A stretch of DNA of 43,765 nt from REEP01 sp964517265 (GCA_964517265.1 CAZFBS010000023.1:1-43765); one strand, 5' to 3'. Numbered from the stretch's first letter, positions 18,219-28,039 are shown. Notes: generated from the sequence alone by a model not told the origin. Numbers and translations are program-made.

Positions 18219-20153
18219 ATGGATGCTACAGTATGGACGACGAGCTCGGCGCGAAATGAGCTAGGAAGCCGGGCCTGGGATGTAATCGTGGTTGGTGGCG
18301 GCCATGCCGGTTGCGAAGCGGCCGCCGCGGCGGCTCGGATCGGCGCATGCACCCTGTTGGTCACCCATAGGCGCGAGACCATCGGCGAGATGTCTTGCAA
18401 CCCGGCAATCGGAGGACTGGCGAAAGGACAGTTGGTGCGGGAGATCGACGCACTTGACGGTTTAATGGCGCGGGCGATCGATCAGGCCGGCATCCAGTTC
18501 CGGGTGCTCAATCGCAGCAAGGGACCGGCGGTGCGAGGCCCGCGTGCACAAGCAGATCGTCGACTGTATCGCCAAGCGATGGCGGGGCTGTTGGACGTGC
18601 AGGCCAACCTTCAGATCCTGGAGGCTTCGGTCGAAGATCTTGTACTCGGCAGCGGAGGCACGGTAACCGGCATTCGCATCGCCGACGGAATGCAGATCCG
18701 AGCGGGAGCGGTGGTGTTGACGACAGGTACGTTCCTGCGAGGACTGATCCACGTCGGCGAGCGGCAAATCCCGGCGGGCCGTGCGGGCGAGCCACGCGCC
18801 ATCGGCCTCGCCTACACGTTGCGTCGGCTGCAATTCCGGATGGGTCGCCTGAAAACAGGCACGCCGCCACGGTTGGATGGCCGTACGATCGCATGGCAGA
18901 ACCTGGAGATCCAGCACGGGGATGATCCGCCGGAGCCGTTCTCGTTCCTGACCGAGACGATCACCACGCCCCAGATCCAATGCGCGATCACCGGAACGAC
19001 CCCGGCATCCCACGCGTTGATCCAGGCTAACCTCCATCGCGCGCCGATGTATTCGGGACAGATCGACTCCACTGGGCCCCGCTACTGCCCTTCGATCGAG
19101 GACAAGGTCGTCCGTTTCGCGGAGCGCGATCGCCACCAGATTTTCCTCGAGCCAGAAGGGCTTGATGATGACACCGTCTATCCAAACGGAATCTCGACTT
19201 CTTTGCCGATCGACGTGCAGGGGGCGCTGCTGAAGACCATACCGGGGCTCGAGGAAACGAGGATGATCCGGCCCGGCTATGCGATCGAGTACGATTTCGT
19301 CGACCCACGGGAACTGGCGCCAACCTTGGAGACGCAGCGAGTGCCCCGGCTGTTCTTCGCCGGACAGATCAACGGGACCACGGGTTATGAGGAAGCGGCC
19401 GGGCAGGGGATGATTGCCGGCGCCAATGCCGCTCTAGCCGTCGGCGGAGGTGGTCCCTTTCTGATCGATCGGGCGGAGGGTTACCTCGGGGTAATGATCG
19501 ACGACCTTGTCACGCTTGGCACCAATGAGCCTTACCGGATGTTCACCTCCCGCGCCGAATATCGCTTGTTGCTGCGGGCGGATAACGCCGATCAGCGGCT
19601 GACGGCGAAAGGGGCGGAGGCAGGGCTGGTAACGGCGGAGCGACGGGAGGCCTTCATCGCCAAGCGGCGGAGGTTGGAGGCGGCCCGCGCGGCGCTCGCG
19701 CAGCGGACGGCAACGCCGCCGGAGCTGCGCGTGGCAGCATTGACGGTCAAGCTCAATGATGACGGCCAGCGGCGATCGGCGCTCGATCTGCTGTCTTATG
19801 CTGACGTCGATGTGAGCGTGCTGACGCGGCTATGGCCGGAGCTAGGTGCTATCGCTCCGGACATTGCCGTGCAGCTGAAGAACGATGCTCATTATGCCGG
19901 CTATCTCGACCGCCAGGAGGCTGACATCCGCGCGTTCCGGCGCGACGAAGCATTGGAGATCCCGGAGGATCTGGATTTTGAAGCGGTTGCCGGATTGTCG
20001 TTAGAGACGCGAGCGAAGCTGAGTGCGGCGCGGCCCGCCAGCCTCGGAGCGGCGGCACGAATCTCCGGCATAACGCCTGCGGCGCTGACCGTCCTTTTGC
20101 GCCATGTCCGCAAACGAGCATCCACCGTTATGAACCGGACGCTGTCCGCGTGA
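18219..20153 (+). CDS. mnmG: tRNA uridine-5-carboxymethylaminomethyl modification enzyme MnmG (GidA)
   Basis: MnmG is the FAD-dependent partner of MnmE for wobble-uridine modification. The 644-residue product shows the FAD-binding VVGGGHAGCEAAAAAARIG near residue 27, GEMSCNPAIGGLAKGQLVRE with the conserved cysteine, and GTFLRGLIHVG. An ATG at 18219 with GGAAGGAG eight bases upstream is preferred to the in-frame GTG at 18210, which would overlap the ribosome-binding site. It is followed by rsmG, as usual. Confidence 0.96.
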   Translation: MDATVWTTSSARNELGSRAWDVIVVGGGHAGCEAAAAAARIGACTLLVTHRRETIGEMSCNPAIGGLAKGQLVREIDALDGLMARAIDQAGIQFRVLNRSKGPAVRGPRAQADRRLYRQAMAGLLDVQANLQILEASVEDLVLGSGGTVTGIRIADGMQIRAGAVVLTTGTFLRGLIHVGERQIPAGRAGEPRAIGLAYTLRRLQFRMGRLKTGTPPRLDGRTIAWQNLEIQHGDDPPEPFSFLTETITTPQIQCAITGTTPASHALIQANLHRAPMYSGQIDSTGPRYCPSIEDKVVRFAERDRHQIFLEPEGLDDDTVYPNGISTSLPIDVQGALLKTIPGLEETRMIRPGYAIEYDFVDPRELAPTLETQRVPRLFFAGQINGTTGYEEAAGQGMIAGANAALAVGGGGPFLIDRAEGYLGVMIDDLVTLGTNEPYRMFTSRAEYRLLLRADNADQRLTAKGAEAGLVTAERREAFIAKRRRLEAARAALAQRTATPPELRVAALTVKLNDDGQRRSALDLLSYADVDVSVLTRLWPELGAIAPDIAVQLKNDAHYAGYLDRQEADIRAFRRDEALEIPEDLDFEAVAGLSLETRAKLSAARPASLGAAARISGITPAALTVLLRHVRKRASTVMNRTLSA

Positions 20154-20226
20154 GGAAAGGCGCAGCGACATCGCGAAGACGGCCGGTCATCGAACACCGG
20201 CGGAGGAGGCGTGATTCAGAAGATCG

Positions 20227-20871
20227 ATGTTTCACGTGAAACAGCCCCTGACCGCGGACGCCTTTCAAAAGCTGAGCAGGATTGATGATGCGACGCGGGA
20301 GCAGCTTGAAGCCTTCCTGCAGCTTCTGCAGAAATGGCAGCCGCGCATCAACCTGGTCAGCCGCGGCTCACTAGAGGATTCCTGGCGACGCCACATCCTC
20401 GATTCGGCGCAGCTCGTCCCGCTGCTTCCTGAACGGGCGCCGGTCATTGTCGACATCGGCAGCGGCGCCGGCTTTCCCGGCCTCGTCATAGCAATTGTCG
20501 CGAATCGCCCGGTTCATCTCGTCGACAGCGATGTCCGCAAATGCGCCTTTCTGCGGGAGGCCGCGCGCCTGACGGGAGCCTCCACCACCATTCATAATGC
20601 ACGGATCGAGCGCGTTGGCGCCCTCAACGCCGATGTTGTCACGGCGCGTGCGTGCGCGCCACTGCCGCAACTGCTAAAGCACGCGGCGCCTTTGCTGCGG
20701 CCCGGTGGTCGATGCCTGTTTCTCAAGGGCAAGACCGCTGCGGCAGAATTGACGGCCTCCGCAAAAACGTGGATGATGCAAACGACCCGCTTGCCAAGTC
20801 ATTCCGATTCTTCCGGTATGATCCTAGTAGTGGACGATCTTCATCCACGCGATGACCCCGAACTTGGATGA
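20227..20871 (+). CDS. rsmG: 16S rRNA (guanine-N7) methyltransferase RsmG (GidB)
   Basis: RsmG methylates G527 of 16S rRNA. The 214-residue protein has the SAM-binding VDIGSGAGFPGLVIAI near residue 75 and NLVSRGSLEDSWRRHILDS ahead of it. Its first residues MFHVKQ are encoded by a parS site (20228-20243), so the centromere sequence forms the start of the gene. The stop overlaps the parA ATG (ATGA), giving coupled translation of rsmG and parA. Confidence 0.95.
   Translation: MFHVKQPLTADAFQKLSRIDDATREQLEAFLQLLQKWQPRINLVSRGSLEDSWRRHILDSAQLVPLLPERAPVIVDIGSGAGFPGLVIAIVANRPVHLVDSDVRKCAFLREAARLTGASTTIHNARIERVGALNADVVTARACAPLPQLLKHAAPLLRPGGRCLFLKGKTAAAELTASAKTWMMQTTRLPSHSDSSGMILVVDDLHPRDDPELG
20228..20243. 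promoter_or_regulatory. parS: parS centromere site 2, inside the rsmG start
   Basis: A second perfect TGTTTCACGTGAAACA. It begins at the second base of the rsmG start codon and encodes residues 2-5 and part of 6 (FHVKQ). ParB binding here could affect expression of rsmG-parA-parB. Confidence 0.97.
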
Positions 20872-21689
20872 CTCCAGACTCGCAAAGTCCACCTCGGCTG
20901 ATCGACCGGCTGACACCCCGGACCATCGCCATCGCCAACCAGAAGGGGGGCGTCGGCAAAACCACCACCGCGATCAATCTCGGTACGGCCCTTGCCGCGA
21001 TCGACAAGCGGGTTCTGATCGTCGATCTCGATCCGCAGGGCAACGCCAGCACCGGCCTCGGCGTCGAGCGCGAGCAGGAGCGCCACGATATCTATGACGT
21101 ACTGATCGGCCACGCTGGTGTGGCGGAAGCGGTTGTCGACACGGTGGTGCCCAACCTGCGCTTGATCCCTGCCGGAGTTGATCTTTCCGGGGCAGAGATT
21201 GAGCTGGTCAACCTTGAGCGTCGGGAATTCTTCCTGCGCAAGGCTCTGCGCAGCAACGTCACCAACTATGATTTCGTGCTGATCGACTGCCCGCCGGCAT
21301 TGGGGCTGCTGACGATCAATGCCCTGGTTGCGGCCGCCGCCGTGCTGGTGCCCTTGCAGTGCGAGTTCTTCGCCCTCGAAGGGATCAGCCACCTTATGCG
21401 CACGGTCGAGAGGGTGAAAAAGACATTGAATCCGCGCCTGGAAATTCAGGGAATCGTGCTGACGATGTTCGACAAGCGCAACAATCTCTCCACGCTGGTG
21501 GCCGATGATGTGCGCGCCTACTTCAAGGACAAGGTCTACGACACCATGATTCCGAGGAACGTCCGTATCTCTGAGGCCCCCTCTCATGGCCGGCCGGTGG
21601 TCATCTACGACGTCAACTGTGCCGGCTCTCGTGCCTATTTGCATCTTGCTAACGAAGTGCTCCGGCGCGAACGAAAGGCGGTCGTCTGA
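20868..21689 (+). CDS. parA: Chromosome partitioning ATPase ParA (Soj)
   Basis: ParA is the Walker-type ATPase that moves ParB-parS complexes. The 273-residue protein has the deviant Walker A motif KGGVGKTTT near residue 27, VDLDPQGNASTGLG (Walker A'), and LIDCPPALGLLTINAL (Walker B). It belongs to the chromosomal Soj class. It overlaps rsmG by four bases at its start and parB by one base at its end (TGATG). Confidence 0.96.
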   Translation: MTPDSQSPPRLIDRLTPRTIAIANQKGGVGKTTTAINLGTALAAIDKRVLIVDLDPQGNASTGLGVEREQERHDIYDVLIGHAGVAEAVVDTVVPNLRLIPAGVDLSGAEIELVNLERREFFLRKALRSNVTNYDFVLIDCPPALGLLTINALVAAAAVLVPLQCEFFALEGISHLMRTVERVKKTLNPRLEIQGIVLTMFDKRNNLSTLVADDVRAYFKDKVYDTMIPRNVRISEAPSHGRPVVIYDVNCAGSRAYLHLANEVLRRERKAVV

Positions 21690-22738
21690 TGCCCGCCGAT
21701 GGGAAACGCCGAAGTCTGGGCCGGGGGCTGTCGGCGCTTCTCGGCGACGATATCAGCCAAGCACCGGAGCGGGACGCGTCAGCACCCGGCGCCACCACCA
21801 TGGTTCCGGTCGAATTGCTCTGTCCGGGGCGCCTGCAGCCACGTCGCCACATGGCCGATGAAGCACTCGCGGATCTTGCCCAGTCGATTGCGGAGAAAGG
21901 AATCCTGCAGCCGATCCTGGTTCGTCGCCATCCGGACGATCCCGAGAGTTATGAAATCATCGCCGGCGAGCGGCGTTGGCGGGCGGCGCAGATGGCGCAA
22001 GTCCATGATGTGCCGGTTGTAATCCGTGATCTGAGCGATCGCGAAGCCCTGGAGATCGGGCTGATCGAAAACCTGCAGCGGCAGGACCTCTCGCCGCTGG
22101 AAGAAGCCGAGGGCTACAAGCGTCTGCTCGATGAGTTCGCCCATACCCAAGACGACCTCGCCCGCAGCGTGAGCAAGAGCCGAAGCCACGTAGCAAACAT
22201 GATGCGCTTGCTCAGCCTGCCCGATACGGTCAAAAGAATGCTCGACAACGGGCAGCTTTCCGCCGGCCACGCGCGCGCCCTGATCGGCACCAGCGACCCC
22301 ACGGCGCTGGCGGAGAAAGTGCTCAAGCGTGGACTCAATGTCCGCCAGACGGAGCATTTGGCGAAGATGGATGCCGGCACCAGCGCCACGCCGCCCCGGC
22401 CGGTCGAAAAGGATGCCGATACCCTTGCGCTGGAGCGCGATCTTGGCAACCTGCTGGGCCTCGCCGTCGAGATCAAGCTGCGCCGCAACGGCGGCTCACT
22501 GGTACTCAACTACAGCTCTCTCGATCAGCTGGATGACATTCTCCACCGGCTCAGCCACGGCCGTCACGAAGATCGAATCAGCCTAAGCACGAGCAAACGA
22601 AACAGCGGCCGCTTGGATCCTGTCGATGGCGATTCGCGCTCGGACAAGCAAGGTGTTGTTGTTGAATTCGGGGACCGCCAATGGAATACATCAGCCGATC
22701 CGGAGTCTGACCACGGCACAGAAGACACGCGCGGCTGA
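21689..22738 (+). CDS. parB: Chromosome partitioning protein ParB
   Basis: ParB is the CTP-dependent clamp that loads at parS. The 349-residue product has the N-terminal ParA-interaction segment RRSLGRGLSALLG, the CTP-binding core with IIAGERRWRAAQM near residue 92, a helix-turn-helix (TQDDLARSVSKSRSHVANMM), and a C-terminal dimerisation end (LVLNYSSLDQLDDILHRLS). About 60 further polar residues follow the normal end. Two perfect parS sites lie upstream. Confidence 0.96.
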   Translation: MPADGKRRSLGRGLSALLGDDISQAPERDASAPGATTMVPVELLCPGRLQPRRHMADEALADLAQSIAEKGILQPILVRRHPDDPESYEIIAGERRWRAAQMAQVHDVPVVIRDLSDREALEIGLIENLQRQDLSPLEEAEGYKRLLDEFAHTQDDLARSVSKSRSHVANMMRLLSLPDTVKRMLDNGQLSAGHARALIGTSDPTALAEKVLKRGLNVRQTEHLAKMDAGTSATPPRPVEKDADTLALERDLGNLLGLAVEIKLRRNGGSLVLNYSSLDQLDDILHRLSHGRHEDRISLSTSKRNSGRLDPVDGDSRSDKQGVVVEFGDRQWNTSADPESDHGTEDTRG

Positions 22739-22939
22739 GCACCCGCCGCTCCCGCCTGAAGTCTGAGGGGGCCGACAGCGGCGCGGTTCCCCTGGTGGCT
22801 GTGCCCGTGCTGTATGACCATCCGGACCAATAGACAGGAGGGAACTTTTGCTTCGACGGCTGGTTCTCCATCAGCGTTCGCTCAGCTGACTTGCTCGGGG
22901 ACGCTGGGGTCTTCAGGGCTTCGCGTTGGAGAGCCGAAC

Positions 22940-23791
22940 ATGCGGGTTCATCATCTCAATTGTGGGACCATGTGCCCCATCGGCGGCCGTTTAATGACGG
23001 GCCGCCGGTCCGCTCCCGCGCGCCTCGTTTGCCATTGCCTTCTCATCGAAACCCACCAAAGCGGTCTCATTCTCGTCGATACCGGTCTCGGCCTGCAGAA
23101 TGTGCGCGCCGCGACCCGGCGCCTCAGTCGGTTCTTTCTGACCCTCATGCGCCTGCCGCTGAAGGAGGAGGAGACGGCGCTGCGCCAGATCGAGCGTCTC
23201 GGCTTCGGGGCAGGGGATGTCCAACACATCGTGCTCACGCATCTCGATTTCGATCATGCCGGTGGAATCGCGGATTTTCCCCAAGCCACCGTTCACCTCA
23301 TGAGCCCAGAGCTGCGTGCTGCCGAGGAGCGCCGCGGGATGATCGGTCGGCGTCGTTATCGGCCACAGCAATGGGATCAGGTCCGCCATTGGCAGCGGTA
23401 TGAAAGCGGCGGTGAGCCCTGGTTGGGCTTTGCCTGCGTACGGGATCTCAAGGGCCTACCGCCGGAGGTGCTGCTCATTCCCCTCATCGGGCACACCTGG
23501 GGCCATGCCAGTGTCGCCATCCAGCAGGGTGACGGCTGGCTTCTCCATGCTGGCGACGCCTACTTCCATCAAAAGGAAACGGATCTTGCGCGCCCCGGCT
23601 GTCCGCCTGGTCTTCGTGCCTATCAGAGAATGATGGAAGTCGATCGCACCAAGCGCCTTGCCAACCAGGAGCGCTTGCACGCGCTCAAAGAAAGGAGCGG
23701 AGATCGCGTACAAATCCACTGCGCTCACGATGCCGCCGAATTCGCGCAGTGGTCCGCAGGATCTCCAATCGGTGCAGCGCAGGTTTCTTGA
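22940..23791 (+). CDS. MBL-fold metallo-hydrolase (lactonase-like)
   Basis: The protein is about 283 residues from the ATG at 22940; a longer frame exists to 22814 but its extra residues look unconserved. The metal motif reads THLDFDHAGG near residue 100, so it is HxDxDH in place of the usual HxHxDH. Further ligands fit GHTWGHASV and LLHAGDAYF. The family includes N-acyl-homoserine lactonase-like and other hydrolases; the substrate cannot be assigned. It follows parB by about 200 bases and is convergent with holA. Confidence 0.82.
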   Translation: MRVHHLNCGTMCPIGGRLMTGRRSAPARLVCHCLLIETHQSGLILVDTGLGLQNVRAATRRLSRFFLTLMRLPLKEEETALRQIERLGFGAGDVQHIVLTHLDFDHAGGIADFPQATVHLMSPELRAAEERRGMIGRRRYRPQQWDQVRHWQRYESGGEPWLGFACVRDLKGLPPEVLLIPLIGHTWGHASVAIQQGDGWLLHAGDAYFHQKETDLARPGCPPGLRAYQRMMEVDRTKRLANQERLHALKERSGDRVQIHCAHDAAEFAQWSAGSPIGAAQVS

Positions 23792-23818
23792 CCGTCGTTG
23801 ACCCCGGAGGCCCCGCGA

Positions 23819-24853
23819 TCAACGATGGCGGGGCGATGCCGCCGCGGCGTGAGCCACCCTGAGCAAGGCGCGCTCGCAAATTGCCTTCTCCGGCATCCCG
23901 GTTGTCTTGCAGTCCAACTCAGCATCGATCAGGATTGCGATTGCCGGGCCCAGCCGCTGCACTGGCCACAGCGCCATCTGACGGCGAAAGATCTCGCGGT
24001 TCTTCTGGAACACAGGCGGTTTCAACTGCGCCATGACCTGATCCGGCGAGCGTCCGGCGGCGGCGAGGCCGGCCGCCAGCAAGAGGCGCTGCAATTGGCG
24101 CTGGACCGTACGCAAAATGGTGACGGGCTGCTGGCTGTCCTCCGTGATCAGACGGTGGAGAATGCCATCGAGCGCTTTTAGATCGCCAAGACATACCGCG
24201 TCGGCGAGGGTGTCAAGACCGATCACGGTGCTGTTGCCGACGCACGCCTGGGCATCGGCAACAGTGACGCGCCTCGCCTCGCCCATGTAGGTCACCAGCT
24301 TTTCCAGCTCCCGCCGCGTCACCCCGTGATCTGCGCCGACGCTGCCGACAACGAATGCCACCGCGTCCGGCTCGGCAGTAAGGCCCGCTTCGCCAAGCAA
24401 CTGCTCGATCAGCCGCGCGGTGGTCGCGGCGGTGTCGGGATAGCAGGCGACCGCGGCGCCCCGCCTGCTTTTCTCGAACAGGGCGCGCAGTGACGACCGC
24501 TTGCTAAGCTCGCCGGCCTCGATGATGACCAACGCCTCGCCGAGGCCCTCCTCCAGCCACGACTCGAAGGCGCGGGTGAGACCGTCTCCGGCCTCGCGAA
24601 TCCGGATTACGCGCCGACGTCCGGAGAACGTCAGCGCCGCGGCTTCGTCGGCGAGTCGCGCAGGATCGCTTTGGATCGTCTCCGGCTTGAAGGTAATGAA
24701 GGCGAACGGATCAGCGGGATCTCCGGCAGCGTTCGCCAACAGGCGGGACCGTTCCTGGATCAGACCATAATCCGGCCCGTAGAACAGGACGGCACGGACC
24801 CGCCCATCAGGCTTGCGAAGGAACCCGTCGAGCGGCGGTCCCTTCAGGATCAA
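23819..24853 (-). CDS. holA: DNA polymerase III delta subunit
   Basis: HolA is the clamp-loader subunit that opens the beta sliding clamp. The 344-residue protein has the family length and order: FLRKPDGRVRAVLFYGPDYG at the start, SLRALFEKSRRGAAVACYPD in the middle, and LEKLVTYMGE later. The likely start is TTG at 24851-24853, which overlaps the lptE stop. The gene is downstream of leuS and lptE on the same strand, the common alphaproteobacterial arrangement. Confidence 0.92.
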   Translation of the reverse strand: MILKGPPLDGFLRKPDGRVRAVLFYGPDYGLIQERSRLLANAAGDPADPFAFITFKPETIQSDPARLADEAAALTFSGRRRVIRIREAGDGLTRAFESWLEEGLGEALVIIEAGELSKRSSLRALFEKSRRGAAVACYPDTAATTARLIEQLLGEAGLTAEPDAVAFVVGSVGADHGVTRRELEKLVTYMGEARRVTVADAQACVGNSTVIGLDTLADAVCLGDLKALDGILHRLITEDSQQPVTILRTVQRQLQRLLLAAGLAAAGRSPDQVMAQLKPPVFQKNREIFRRQMALWPVQRLGPAIAILIDAELDCKTTGMPEKAICERALLRVAHAAAASPRHR

Positions 24854-25446
24854 CCATCGGCTCCGCCGGTCTCGCCTGTCCGCGTGGCGTAGAAGGCGGC
24901 GAGCCGCATGTGAAGGATCCGCGCGAGCCGCTCGACGCCCTGCTCGCGGGTGTAGCGCTCGGCAATCAGCGTCGCGAATTCATCGGTGAGAAGGTCAAAG
25001 CTGCCGTAGGAGTCGGCCTGTCCCCGCAAGACGACCTGACCACTGGCAAGGTCGGTCACCGTGTAGCGCGCGCTCAAGCGCAGGTTGGCCCGGGTCGCAA
25101 TCCCGGTGACCTGCACCGCCATCGTCGATAAAGTCTCGGCCAAATCGACGCCGAGAACGTACTGCGGCGCGACGGATTCGCTCCCGCCGGAGAACAGAAA
25201 GACGAGTTCGTTGCGCAGCAGTTGCCCGGCGCGATCCGCAATCGGTGCCACGTCCGTCGCCGCCAATGCCTCCCGCGCCACCGGCGGTGCGGTGGCTTGG
25301 TCGACAACAGGCTGTGTCGCATGAATGGGCCTAAAGCCGCAGCCCGCCACCAACACCACCAGCAACAGGACTGCCAGCCTCGCGCAGCGAATTCGGCAGA
25401 CCTGCCATCTTTGGCACACGGCGGCGATGGCGCTAGAGAACCACAT
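24850..25446 (-). CDS. lptE: LPS-assembly lipoprotein LptE
   Basis: LptE is the outer-membrane lipoprotein that plugs LptD in lipopolysaccharide export. The 198-residue product has an N-terminal signal with the lipobox LVAGC (cysteine near residue 36) and the family's GFRPIHA. The rest is a compact beta/alpha domain with YVLGVDLAETLSTMAVQVTG. The start overlaps leuS by 14 bases and the end overlaps holA by four, so the three genes are coupled. Confidence 0.88.
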   Translation of the reverse strand: MWFSSAIAAVCQRWQVCRIRCARLAVLLLVVLVAGCGFRPIHATQPVVDQATAPPVAREALAATDVAPIADRAGQLLRNELVFLFSGGSESVAPQYVLGVDLAETLSTMAVQVTGIATRANLRLSARYTVTDLASGQVVLRGQADSYGSFDLLTDEFATLIAERYTREQGVERLARILHMRLAAFYATRTGETGGADG

Positions 25447-28039
25447 TCACGATCCGGTTCGGAATGACGATGATTTTGCGCGGTGTCTTGCCACCGAGCG
25501 CCCGGGCTACCCCCGGCAGCTCCAGGGCTGCCGCCTTGGCCTGCTCCTCATTGCTGTCCTTGGCGAGATCAAGGGTTCCGCGCAGCTTACCGTTGACCTG
25601 CACCCCGACCGTAATCATTTCCTCGCTCAGCAGCCGCGGATCCGGCTGCGGCCACGGCGCCCATGCCAGCAGTTCCGTTCGCCCGAGGCTGGACCACAAC
25701 TGCTCGGCGAGATGGGGCATCATCGGTCCGATCAGCCGGCTCAGCGTCTCCGCTCCTTGCCGCCGCACGAACGCCGCCGCGTCGTCATCCCCTTCCAGCG
25801 CCGACAGGGTGTTGGTGAACTCCCGGATCCGCGCCACCGCCCGGTTGAAGCCGAAGCGCTCAAGATCGTCGCTCACCCGCGCGATCGTCTTGTGCATCTC
25901 ACGCAAGGTCCGCGCAGCCGGATCGTTCGCCGCGGTCGGATCAAAGCCGGAAGGCGAGGGGGCATCGGCCGCCGCCACCCGGCTGGAGGGACAGGCGATC
26001 ATCCGCCACAGCCGGTTGACGAACCGAAATGCCCCTTCCACTCCCGCTTCGGTCCACTCCAGATCGCGATCAGGCGGGGTGTCCGACATCATGAACAAAC
26101 GCGCGGTGTCGGCACCGTAGGCGTCGATGATGGTTTCCGGATCGACCACGTTCCGCTTGGACTTGCTCATCGATTCAGAGCGGCCGATACGGACCGGATC
26201 GCCGGTGACGGCATGGACGAGCTGGCCCTCGGCATCGCGCACCGTCTCGTTCGGGAACAGCCACTTCCCCTCGCCGTCCTTATAGGTCTCGTGGCAGACC
26301 ATTCCCTGCGTGAACAGGCCGCCGAAGGGCTCGTCCAGATCGAGATGACCTGCCTGCTTCATCGCCCGGACGAAGAAGCGGGAATAAAGCAGGTGGAGGA
26401 TCGCATGCTCGATCCCACCGATGTACTGGTCGACCGGCAGCCAGTAGTCCGCCGCCGCCGGATCGACCGGACGTTCGGCATGGGGCGAGCAGAACCGCGC
26501 AAAGTACCACGAGGAGTCGACGAAGGTGTCCATTGTATCGGTTTCGCGCAGGGCGGCCTCGCCGCACCGCGGGCAACCGACGTGCTTCCATGTCGGATGA
26601 TGATCCAGCGGATTGCCGGGCGCATCGAATTGGACATCCTCCGGCAGCATCACCGGCAGATCCTCAGCCGGAACCGGCACGGCGCCGCAGCCTGGGCAAT
26701 GGACCACCGGGATCGGGCAGCCCCAGTAGCGCTGGCGAGAAATGCCCCAATCGCGCAGGCGGTAAGTCACCTCGGCTTTGCCGGCTCCGGACGCCTCCAG
26801 CCGGCGGATCGCCTCTGCCTTGGCCGCGCCCACATCGAGGCCGTCGAGAAAGCGCGAATGGATCAGCGTGCCTTCGCCGGTGAATGGCTCGCCGCTCGTC
26901 TCGATACGCCTGCGCTCCTCCTCGCTGTTCGGCCGAACCACCGCCGTCACCGGCAGCCCGTACTTTCGAGCAAACTCCAGATCGCGCTCGTCATGGGCGG
27001 GGCAGCCGAAAATGGCGCCGGTACCGTATTCCATCAGCACGAAATTGGCGGCATAAACTGGCAGCTGCCACTCGGGGTCGAACGGGTGGATCACTCGGAT
27101 GCCGGTATCGTAGCCTTCCTTCTCGGCGGTCTCGATCGCCGCCTCACTGGTTCCGAGGCGGCTGCATCGGGCGATGAAATCGGCAAGGCCGGGGTCGGAG
27201 GCTGCAAGTCGGCTCGCCAGTGGATGCATTGGCGAGATTGCACAGAACGACGCACCGAACAACGTGTCGGGCCGGGTCGTGAACACTTCAAGCCGCTCGC
27301 CTTCCCCCCTCACAAGCGGAAAGAACACCCGCGCGCCTTCCGACCGGCCGATCCAGTTCTGCTGCATCAGGCGGACCCGCTCCGGCCATCGGTCGAGCCG
27401 ATTCAAGGCGTCAAGGAGATCGTCGGCAAAGCGGGTGATGCGAAAAAACCACTGGCTGAGCTTGCGCCGCTCGATCAGCGCACCGGAGCGCCAACCACGT
27501 CCTTCGATCACCTGCTCGTTGGCAAGAACGGTGTGGTCGATTGGATCCCAGTTGACCCAGGACTCTCGCCGGTAAGCCAGATCGGCCGCCAACAAGTCGA
27601 GGAACATCTTCTGCTGATGGCGGTAATAGGCGACATCGCAGGTCGCAATCTCGCGACTCCAGTCGATCGAGAGCCCCATCGACTTGAGTTGCCCGCGCAT
27701 GGTCGCGATGTTGCCGTAGGTCCACTGCGCAGGATTGATGCCGCGCTCGATCGCCGCGTTTTCCGCCGGCAGGCCAAAGGCATCCCAGCCCATCGGATGC
27801 AAAACGTTATAGCCGCGCGCGCGCATGAAGCGGGCAACCACATCACCCATCGTGTAGTTGCGAACATGGCCCATATGGATCCGGCCCGACGGATACGGGA
27901 ACATCTCCAGCACGTAATACTTCGGGCGTGCCGGATCTTCGCTCGCGGAAAAGCAGCCATCGACTTCCCAAGCCGCTTGCCAGCGCGCCTCGGCTTCCTT
28001 GAAGTTGTATCGGCTCGCCGGTGGCGCTTGATCGGTCAT
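25433..28039 (-). CDS. leuS: Leucyl-tRNA synthetase
   Basis: LeuS charges tRNA-Leu. The 868-residue protein has the class I HIGH motif as PYPSGRIHMGHVRNY near residue 42 and the KMSKS motif as SESMSKSKRNVVDP near residue 630, with a CP1 editing domain between. A cysteine-rich zinc-like insert CPGCGAVPVP ... CPRCG lies in the middle. The ATG at 28037-28039 matches the family start, while the longer open frame upstream has no support. Confidence 0.96.
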   Translation of the reverse strand: MTDQAPPASRYNFKEAEARWQAAWEVDGCFSASEDPARPKYYVLEMFPYPSGRIHMGHVRNYTMGDVVARFMRARGYNVLHPMGWDAFGLPAENAAIERGINPAQWTYGNIATMRGQLKSMGLSIDWSREIATCDVAYYRHQQKMFLDLLAADLAYRRESWVNWDPIDHTVLANEQVIEGRGWRSGALIERRKLSQWFFRITRFADDLLDALNRLDRWPERVRLMQQNWIGRSEGARVFFPLVRGEGERLEVFTTRPDTLFGASFCAISPMHPLASRLAASDPGLADFIARCSRLGTSEAAIETAEKEGYDTGIRVIHPFDPEWQLPVYAANFVLMEYGTGAIFGCPAHDERDLEFARKYGLPVTAVVRPNSEEERRRIETSGEPFTGEGTLIHSRFLDGLDVGAAKAEAIRRLEASGAGKAEVTYRLRDWGISRQRYWGCPIPVVHCPGCGAVPVPAEDLPVMLPEDVQFDAPGNPLDHHPTWKHVGCPRCGEAALRETDTMDTFVDSSWYFARFCSPHAERPVDPAAADYWLPVDQYIGGIEHAILHLLYSRFFVRAMKQAGHLDLDEPFGGLFTQGMVCHETYKDGEGKWLFPNETVRDAEGQLVHAVTGDPVRIGRSESMSKSKRNVVDPETIIDAYGADTARLFMMSDTPPDRDLEWTEAGVEGAFRFVNRLWRMIACPSSRVAAADAPSPSGFDPTAANDPAARTLREMHKTIARVSDDLERFGFNRAVARIREFTNTLSALEGDDDAAAFVRRQGAETLSRLIGPMMPHLAEQLWSSLGRTELLAWAPWPQPDPRLLSEEMITVGVQVNGKLRGTLDLAKDSNEEQAKAAALELPGVARALGGKTPRKIIVIPNRIVNVVL

